DNA of 10,752 nucleotides from contig CAJMMT010000032.1 in NCBI GenBank assembly GCA_905214715.1, positions 1-10,752 on the forward strand. Direction: 5' to 3'. Each line of letters begins with the position of its first letter. Position 1 is the stretch's first letter. The position numbers were made by a program, and so were the translations under genes. This document shows positions 6,032 through 10,752 of the stretch, piece after piece. The notes under the pieces are model-generated. The model made no database searches and was not told the DNA's origin. It saw only the letters and a list, made by a program, of their open reading frames with translations. The DNA comes from an uncultured bacterium. Lineage in GTDB: Bacteria; Bacteroidota; Bacteroidia; Bacteroidales; Muribaculaceae.

Positions 6032-7024
6032 ATGGTAAATGCTATTATCAGCGGCATAGCTTCTTTTGTGCCAGACGATGTGCTCGACAACGAAATGCTG
6101 TCGAAAATGGTTGACACCAATGACGAGTGGATTACCACCCGAGTAGGTATCAAGGAACGTAGAATTCTCCACCTTGATGGAGAGGGTTCAAGCTATCTGG
6201 GCCAGAAAGCGGTAGAACGCCTTCTGGAATCGACAGGTACGCGCCCTGAAGATGTCGAGCTGCTGATATGCGCCACATCAAATCCCGACTACCGTTTCCC
6301 CTCTACCGCCTCAGTGATAGCTCATCGGTGTGGTCTGACAAAGGCATACGCCTACGACATTCAGGCCGCATGCGCCGGATTCATCGTAACCATGCAGGCC
6401 GCGAGGGCCTACATACAGTCCGGCCTATACAAGAAAATAATCGTGGTATGCGCCGAGAAAATGTCGAGCATGACCGATTACGAGGACCGCGCCACCTGCC
6501 CGCTTTTCGGCGATGCCGCAGCCGCAGTGCTCGTAGAGCCTTCCGAAGAGCATCTGGGAGTGATGGATGCCGAATGCCATATAGACGGCACCGGCCTTCC
6601 TCACCTTCTGATGAAAGCCGGCGGCAGTGTGAAACCTGCTTCCAGCGATACCGTGGATGCCCGTGAGCATTACATATATCAGGAAGGGAGAGTGGTCTAC
6701 AAGAATGCTGTGAGAGACATGCTCTCTTCTTCGCAGTCGGTGATGGCACGCAACGGCCTTTCGGTGGAAGATGTGGATTATTTCGTGCCCCATCAGGCCA
6801 ACCTCAGAATAATCGAGGCTGTAGGCGGACGGCTCGGGATAGACGAAAAGAAGGTACTCGTAAACATACAGCATTACGGAAACACTTCGGCCGCGTCGAT
6901 ACCATTGTGTCTCGACGAGTTCAAGGGCAAATTGAAACGAGGAGACAAGATTGTGATGACCGCCTTCGGCGCCGGTTTCACTTGGGGAGCAATGTACCTT
7001 ATATGGGCCATAGACCCTAAATAA
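6032..7024 (+). CDS. fabH: 3-oxoacyl-ACP synthase III (KAS III)
   Basis: A 330-residue beta-ketoacyl-ACP synthase III. It condenses a short acyl-CoA primer (acetyl-CoA or branched-chain) with malonyl-ACP, the first elongation step of fatty-acid synthesis in the cytoplasm. The catalytic triad is intact: Cys114 in QAACAGF, His254 in VPHQANLRI, and Asn284 in YGNTSAASIP. The N-terminal TNDEWITTRVGIKERR (29-44) and the glycine-rich end AFGAGFTWGA (311-320) are typical of FabH. Length is normal. The start at 6032 gives MVNAIISGIASFVPD, as expected. It follows rpmF by 116 nt with hairpins between. Primer preference cannot be read from the sequence; branched-chain use would fit Bacteroidales. Many of these genomes carry several fabH copies, but the operon position marks this as the housekeeping one. 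Confidence 0.98.
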   Translation: MVNAIISGIASFVPDDVLDNEMLSKMVDTNDEWITTRVGIKERRILHLDGEGSSYLGQKAVERLLESTGTRPEDVELLICATSNPDYRFPSTASVIAHRCGLTKAYAYDIQAACAGFIVTMQAARAYIQSGLYKKIIVVCAEKMSSMTDYEDRATCPLFGDAAAAVLVEPSEEHLGVMDAECHIDGTGLPHLLMKAGGSVKPASSDTVDAREHYIYQEGRVVYKNAVRDMLSSSQSVMARNGLSVEDVDYFVPHQANLRIIEAVGGRLGIDEKKVLVNIQHYGNTSAASIPLCLDEFKGKLKRGDKIVMTAFGAGFTWGAMYLIWAIDPK

Positions 7025-7062
7025 ACCATATTCCGCTACTCTCGCGATTCAAAGTAAGATAT

Positions 7063-7105
7063 TTTACAGCCCGTGCGGCCTATGCAGGTCCGTACGGGCT
7101 GTAAA
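7063..7105. terminator. Long near-perfect hairpin in the fabH-era gap
   Basis: A 16-bp stem (7063-7078 with 7090-7105) with 15 Watson-Crick pairs and one G-U, loop of 11 nt, starting 38 nt after the fabH stop. Downstream bases (cataattgcc) are not T-rich, so termination on the plus strand would be weak or factor-dependent. It may instead be an RNA-processing or 3'-protection site between fabH and era. I see no consensus promoter for era. Confidence 0.55.
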
Positions 7106-7173
7106 CATAATTGCCGCCGGACGTGTTTTACTTCGGGGGTGAAAGCTCCCTCCATGCTTTAAAGTACAAAATT

Positions 7174-8091
7174 ATGAAAGAGACAGTAACAGACATAACC
7201 CCGAAGATTCCCCACCGGGCAGGATTCGTAAACATAGTAGGCAATCCCAACGTCGGCAAATCCACTCTGATGAACGACCTTGTAGGGGAACGTATATCGA
7301 TTATAACCTCCAAGGCCCAGACCACACGCCACCGTATAATGGGCATAGTCAATACCCCGGAATATCAGATTGTATATTCCGACACTCCGGGCGTGCTGAA
7401 ACCAAAATACAAACTGCAGGAGTCCATGCTCGAGTTCTCCGAAGGAGCCCTTACCGACGCCGACATACTGCTGTATGTTACCGACGTGGTGGAAGACCCC
7501 GAAAAAAACAAGGATTATCTGGACCGCGTAGCCAAAGAGAAAATTCCGGTATTGCTTGTCATCAACAAGGTTGACCTTCTTAAAGGTAACGATGAACTTG
7601 AAAAACTTGTGGAGGCATGGAAAACCAGATTGCCGAATGCCGAGATTTTCCCCACTTCCGCCAAGATGCACTTCAATCTTGACAATCTGAAAGCACGCAT
7701 AGTGGAGCTGCTCCCGCCGTCGCCTCCTTTCTTCGGCAAGGATGCGCTTACCGACAAGCCCGCCCGCTTCTTCGTTACCGAAATAATACGCGAGAAGCTG
7801 CTGCTTAATTATGACAAGGAGATACCTTATTCAGCCGAGGTTCTGGTAGAGAAATTCGACGAGAAAGAGGGCGCCATACACATAATGGCAGTGATCTATG
7901 TGGAGCGCGACTCACAGAAGGGAATTCTGATAGGAAAAGGAGGCGAGAAAATAAAACGGGTAGGCATAGAAGCCCGTCACGATATAGAGAAATTCTTCGA
8001 CAAGAAGGTTTATCTGGAGCTGTTTGTGAAGGTTGAGAAAGATTGGCGCAACCGCGAGAACAAGCTGAAGGCCTTCGGATATATAGAATAA
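7174..8091 (+). CDS. era: GTPase Era, 30S ribosome maturation
   Basis: A 305-residue Era, a GTPase that binds the 3' end of 16S rRNA and acts as a checkpoint in 30S assembly. The GTPase motifs are complete: GNPNVGKST (23-31), TTRHR (50-54), DTPG (70-73), NKVD (131-134) and SAK (162-164). The C-terminal KH domain has ILIGKGGEKIKRVG (251-264), the RNA-binding GxxG region. I chose the ATG at 7174 (MKETVTDITPKIPHRAGFVNI), which gives normal length; a TTG at 7111 would add 21 unconserved residues. It comes 149 nt after fabH and before der, the usual Bacteroidetes order that puts the two ribosome GTPases together. Confidence 0.98.
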   Translation: MKETVTDITPKIPHRAGFVNIVGNPNVGKSTLMNDLVGERISIITSKAQTTRHRIMGIVNTPEYQIVYSDTPGVLKPKYKLQESMLEFSEGALTDADILLYVTDVVEDPEKNKDYLDRVAKEKIPVLLVINKVDLLKGNDELEKLVEAWKTRLPNAEIFPTSAKMHFNLDNLKARIVELLPPSPPFFGKDALTDKPARFFVTEIIREKLLLNYDKEIPYSAEVLVEKFDEKEGAIHIMAVIYVERDSQKGILIGKGGEKIKRVGIEARHDIEKFFDKKVYLELFVKVEKDWRNRENKLKAFGYIE

Positions 8092-8095
8092 TATT

Positions 8096-8133
8096 CCACG
8101 CGTGCCATGTACCGGATGGAGAGGTACGCGTGG
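8096..8133 (+). other. Bipartite hairpin in the era-der gap
   Basis: Two nested inverted repeats lie in a 59-nt gap: an outer one, 8096-8103 with 8126-8133 (8 bp), and an inner one, 8109-8113 with 8123-8127 (5 bp). They overlap at 8126-8127, so a folded form would use six outer pairs with the inner five. It ends 17 nt before the der start. No T-run follows. An RNA-processing or translation-control role is possible. Confidence 0.45.
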
Positions 8134-8150
8134 CAATCAGGACGCATGAT

Positions 8151-9467
8151 ATGAGCAAATTAGTAGCAATAGTAGGACGCCCGAATGTAGGCAAATCCAC
8201 ACTTTTCAACCGTCTCACGCAGACGCGTTCGGCGATTGTCGATGACACTGCCGGCACAACGCGAGACCGCCAGTATGGCAAGGTAGACTGGGATGGTCAG
8301 GAGTTCTCGATAGTGGATACCGGCGGCTGGGTGGTGAACTCGGAAGATATCTTCGAAGAGGAGATAAACAAACAGGTACAGATTGCCATAGAGGAGGCAG
8401 ATGTCATTCTTTTTGTAGTGGATGCCTCCAACGGCGTAACCGACCTTGACGACAAGGTGGCGGCCATACTGCGGCGCAGCAAGAAGCCGGTGATACTCGT
8501 CGCCAACAAGGAAGACAAGGGGGATGCCCGCTTCAATGTGCCTGAGTTCTATTCACTCGGCCTGGGCGACCCGATAGAGATCTCTTCGGCCAACGGTTCG
8601 GGTACGGGCGACCTTCTCGACCTGGTGATAAAGGATTTTCCCGACAAGCCCGAGGAGGACACTCCCGAAAAGGATGTGGCCAAATTCGCGATAGTGGGAA
8701 GACCGAATGCCGGCAAATCTTCGCTTATAAATGCCTTCATAGGTGAAGAACGCCATATAGTTACCGACATAGCGGGTACCACGCGCGACTCCATTTACCA
8801 CCGTTACAACAAATATGGTTTCGATTTCTATCTCGTAGACACAGCCGGAATACGTAAGAAACAGAAGGTGAACGAGGACATCGAGTACTATTCGGTGATC
8901 CGCTCCATACGCGCCATAGAGGCTTCCGACGTATGCATACTGATGATAGACGCCACACGCGGCATCGAGGCTCAGGACGGCAACATTTTCTCGCTCATAC
9001 AGAAGAACAAGAAGGGACTGGTGGTATGCGTCAACAAGTGGGACCTTGTGGAAGACCGTTCGGCGACGGCCCAGAAACGCTATGAGGATGCTATAAGAAG
9101 CAAGTTCGCTCCTTTTACCGACTTCCCCATAATCTTCACCTCCGCGCTGACCAAACAACGCATTTTCAAGGTGCTTGAAACGGCCATCGAGGTTTACGGC
9201 AACCGTCGGCGCATTATACCTACATCACAGCTCAACACATATCTGCTGGAGGAGATCGCGGTTACACCGCCGCCGTCTAACAAAGGCAAATTCGTGAAGA
9301 TAAAGTATGTTACGATGCTGAAAGATTCGGTCATACCGACATTCGTATTCTTCTGCAACCTGCCCCAATGGGTAAAGGAGCCCTACCGCCGCTTCCTTGA
9401 GAACAAGATACGCGCCAAGTGGGATTTCCACGGTACCCCCATCCAGATTTTCATGCGCGAAAAATAA
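8151..9467 (+). CDS. der: GTPase Der (EngA), 50S ribosome biogenesis
   Basis: A 438-residue Der with two tandem GTPase domains and a C-terminal KH-like domain; it acts in late 50S subunit assembly. Domain 1 has GRPNVGKST (9-17), DTGG (56-59) and NKED (119-122). Domain 2 has GRPNAGKSS (183-191), DTAG (230-233), NKWD (295-298) and SAL (331-333). The KH-like domain covers about 355-438 and includes TPPPSNKGKFVKIKY. I chose the ATG at 8151 (MSKLVAIVGRPNVGKS), the standard beginning; a TTG at 8043 would overlap era by 49 nt and add 36 unlikely residues. Length matches Bacteroidetes Der. It is the last gene of the operon and is followed 12 nt later by a strong terminator. Confidence 0.98.
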   Translation: MSKLVAIVGRPNVGKSTLFNRLTQTRSAIVDDTAGTTRDRQYGKVDWDGQEFSIVDTGGWVVNSEDIFEEEINKQVQIAIEEADVILFVVDASNGVTDLDDKVAAILRRSKKPVILVANKEDKGDARFNVPEFYSLGLGDPIEISSANGSGTGDLLDLVIKDFPDKPEEDTPEKDVAKFAIVGRPNAGKSSLINAFIGEERHIVTDIAGTTRDSIYHRYNKYGFDFYLVDTAGIRKKQKVNEDIEYYSVIRSIRAIEASDVCILMIDATRGIEAQDGNIFSLIQKNKKGLVVCVNKWDLVEDRSATAQKRYEDAIRSKFAPFTDFPIIFTSALTKQRIFKVLETAIEVYGNRRRIIPTSQLNTYLLEEIAVTPPPSNKGKFVKIKYVTMLKDSVIPTFVFFCNLPQWVKEPYRRFLENKIRAKWDFHGTPIQIFMREK

Positions 9468-9479
9468 CATTACCAAACA

Positions 9480-9508
9480 GGCCCGGCTGATTCGCCGGGC
9501 CGTTTTTT
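9480..9508 (+). terminator. Intrinsic terminator of the operon
   Basis: A perfect 8-bp GC-rich stem (9480-9487 with 9494-9501, loop tgattc), one G, then six T. It is a textbook rho-independent terminator just after der. Its end, 'ggccgtttttt', runs straight into the 33-bp repeat unit, which itself ends in 'ggccgtttttc'. Confidence 0.93.
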
Positions 9509-9605
9509 GTAAAAATCCAAAGACCTCAAAGGCCGTTTTTCGTAAAAATCCAAACACCTCGGGTATTGAAGGGCTCTTTTAATGAGGCTGACACCACGAA
9601 GCGAA
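9509..9605. repeat. 33-bp tandem repeat and start of cassette copy B
   Basis: A full unit at 9509-9541 and a partial one from 9542, each opening with 'gtaaaaatccaaa', match copy A at 1654-1738. The flank to 9605 (ending 'acaccacgaagcgaa') continues the match to 1783. Copy A's ATG at 1766 is CTG here, and its reading frame ends in a TAA two codons after the match stops. Confidence 0.85.
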
Positions 9606-9815
9606 GGTTAATCTGCATGCTCTCTACCATGGTACGTGGCTACGCATCTCGGGGTACCCTCGGAGATGGCACCCCTCCTCTTCCGACGGCATGAGTGACA
9701 GTAAAAAGCACAATTACTGACTGCGCTTACTATAAATCCAACCATTTTTACAAATACTCTCTTACAAACACTCTCATAGAGGAGGTGCGCCATCTCCGAG
9801 GGCGCACCTGGACGA
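9606..9815. mobile_element. Insertion of about 210 bp with a 24-bp inverted repeat, MITE-like
   Basis: Copy A passes from 'gcgaa' (1779-1783) to 'gcaacctg' through 10 bp; copy B needs about 210 bp. Inside lies an inverted repeat, 9657-9680 with 9779-9802, matching at 22 of 24 positions (first 14 exact), around a 98-bp AT-rich centre. A palindrome taccatggta and the 9612-9646 segment shared with the window's left edge precede it. There is no transposase and no clear target-site duplication. A non-autonomous element or nested repeats are both possible. Confidence 0.5.
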
Positions 9816-9919
9816 GCAACCTGGCACGGATAGAGGAAATTTATAATCCGGAAGAAAACAAAGCGGCTGAACCGGATGTCCGGAAATCTATACAAATAAA
9901 AGAAATCGGATATAGATAA
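9815..9919 (+). pseudogene. Copy B of the repeat-borne reading-frame remnant
   Basis: This holds the last codons of the frame found at 1766-1894. It reads SNLARIEEIYNPEENKAAE, then VRKSIQIKEIGYR and TAA. The upstream part is replaced by the insertion, though an open frame happens to run back through it to a GTG at 9695. LARIEEIYNPEE may be nearer the ancestral sequence than copy A's LPMVGIYNPEE, but two copies cannot decide this. Confidence 0.45.
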
Positions 9920-9986
9920 GATATTATATCATCTTGCCTCAATCTGGAATTTTTTCATCGGAAAATTATCAGAATTTACCAGTTGG

Positions 9987-10138
9987 AAAAATATTTTTAT
10001 TTTTCTTTCCATTTTGTTTGGTTTTATTGAAAGTTTATACTACCTTTAGCGCGAAACCTATGCCACTTATCATAAACCTATAATACTTGCCCTCATGAAA
10101 AAATTCACAATCCTTTCTTGCATAATGTTCCTTGCAAC
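9987..10138 (+). repeat. Promoter/signal-peptide repeat cassette, copy B core
   Basis: Positions 9987-10119 equal 1962-2094 except at 3 of 133 positions and without gaps. They span the AT tract, promoter, leader and first codons MKKFTILS. Weaker similarity continues to about 10138, within the signal peptide. Direct orientation, about 8 kb apart. Confidence 0.93.
10017..10048 (+). promoter_or_regulatory. Cassette promoter, copy B
   Basis: TTTG (10017-10020), a 20-nt spacer, then TACCTTTA (10041-10048). The elements are the same as in copy A; two of the three differences between cassettes fall in the spacer. It should drive the gene at 10095 with a leader of about 40 nt. Confidence 0.75.
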
Positions 10139-10752
10139 TTTATCCTTGCCGGCAAAAGCTGAAGATGAGTATACCTACTTGAAACTGTTCGAGGAGGGTA
10201 AGATTTGGAACGTGGTCGATGAATACTACGATCCCATGAATAATGAAACCTTCATGGTGGATCAACAAGTCAGCTTTGACGATGAATGGCAGGATGGGGA
10301 TTATATTGTCAGCAGAGTGAGCTGTTTCAACCAACAGGACGACACCTCTCACTCCTGTTCATTCCTGGAGGAGAATGGAATAATCTATACGAAATATAAT
10401 CAGATATACCGCAAGTTGATTGATTTTAACCTTCGCAAAGGAGCTCCCGTACCTGTCGAGTATATATATGTGGAAGAGCCAGAGGAGAAAAATACTATTG
10501 AATACCGTTATGTGGTAAATGATGAGATAATAGATATCAAAGGTTTCAAACGAAGAGTGTTATCGATCGGAGATGAAAAGGATGGCATCCCGTTCGAATA
10601 TTGGATTGAAGGTATAGGTTCTATAACCAACTGGGATATGCTGGTTCTGATTTATCCCATGCCAACTTGTGTCCCATATTTAACAAGCCGTCATATATCG
10701 TCATGTTATCTGAATGGTGAATGCATCTTCTCTTACGAGGATTTTGAGGAAT
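10095..10752 (+). CDS. Secreted protein of the same family, truncated by window end
   Basis: An open frame from the ATG at 10095 to the window edge (219 codons seen, no stop). It begins with a signal peptide, MKKFTILSCIMFLATLSLPA, with likely cleavage after AKA (residue 22). The mature part lines up with the 3949 product: EEGKIW (33-38), EENGIIYTK (92-100), IDFNLRKGA (109-117), IKGFKRRVLSI (148-158), YWIEGIGSI (169-177) and C204..NGECIF (207-212). It lacks the sorting-like tail only because the window ends where that would begin. Its base composition is more AT-rich than the operon's. Promoter and first codons come from cassette copy B, and here, unlike at 2070, the signal peptide runs in frame into a full domain. 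Function is unknown; export is inferred from the signal peptide. Confidence 0.85.
   Translation, partial: MKKFTILSCIMFLATLSLPAKAEDEYTYLKLFEEGKIWNVVDEYYDPMNNETFMVDQQVSFDDEWQDGDYIVSRVSCFNQQDDTSHSCSFLEENGIIYTKYNQIYRKLIDFNLRKGAPVPVEYIYVEEPEEKNTIEYRYVVNDEIIDIKGFKRRVLSIGDEKDGIPFEYWIEGIGSITNWDMLVLIYPMPTCVPYLTSRHISSCYLNGECIFSYEDFEE

Noticed and set aside
7111..7173. TTG start extending era
   Set aside because: The added residues are not Era-like, and the ATG at 7174 gives normal length.
8043..8150. TTG start extending der into era
   Set aside because: It would overlap era and add 36 residues before the standard Der start MSKLVAIVGRPNVGKS.
9695..9814. GTG-started ORF through the insertion into the remnant frame
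   Set aside because: The upstream part is inserted repeat DNA absent from copy A; the fusion is best explained as accidental.
9608..9895. 95-codon minus-strand ORF after der
   Set aside because: It spans repeats and the inverted-repeat insertion and has no recognisable protein feature.
10095..10121. Lipoprotein signal at Cys9 of the 10095 product
   Set aside because: The cysteine comes after only eight residues with no proper hydrophobic core before it; the signal peptidase I site near residue 22 fits better.

Overview
The window looks like a Bacteroidales chromosome. The gene order yceD-rpmF-fabH-era-der on the + strand, the promoters of the TTTG-N20-TAnnTTTG type, the lack of Shine-Dalgarno sequences, and secreted proteins ending in a 'YDLxGRRV..P.KGxIYIKxGKK' tail all fit this order. 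Heavy use of ATA for isoleucine fits Muribaculaceae or a relative, but the family cannot be fixed from this sequence alone.

Layout. Positions 1-150 hold an interspersed repeat and a degenerate AACAACT-type array. Positions 153-1517 (minus strand) encode an AAA+/DUF4143 ATPase. Its near-consensus promoter gives a 5' leader that can form two mutually exclusive hairpins. Positions 1654-2113 hold a repeat cassette: 33-bp tandem repeats, a remnant reading frame, a consensus promoter, and the start of a signal-peptide gene. This cassette drives a 40-codon leader-like ORF (2070-2192) and then a 512-residue secreted protein with an internal duplication (2204-3742). A gene-end remnant (3801-3920) and a shorter related secreted protein (3949-4683) follow.

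The housekeeping operon (5036-9508) begins at an exact Bacteroidetes-type promoter. It runs yceD (DUF177), rpmF (L32), fabH (KAS III), era and der (two ribosome-assembly GTPases), and ends at a strong intrinsic terminator. It links ribosome biogenesis to initiation of fatty-acid synthesis. Every gap between its genes holds an inverted repeat.

Directly after the terminator, a second copy of the repeat cassette begins (9509-10138). It is interrupted by an insertion of about 210 bp that contains a 24-bp inverted repeat. It again supplies promoter and signal-peptide start, here to a third member of the secreted family (10095 to the window edge, truncated).

The most unusual structure is this duplicated promoter/signal-peptide cassette, placed upstream of divergent members of one secreted-protein family on both sides of an essential operon. 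The two cassettes differ at only 3 of 133 positions across promoter, leader and first codons, while the proteins they drive have diverged strongly. No tRNA, rRNA, CRISPR array or intact transposase was found.
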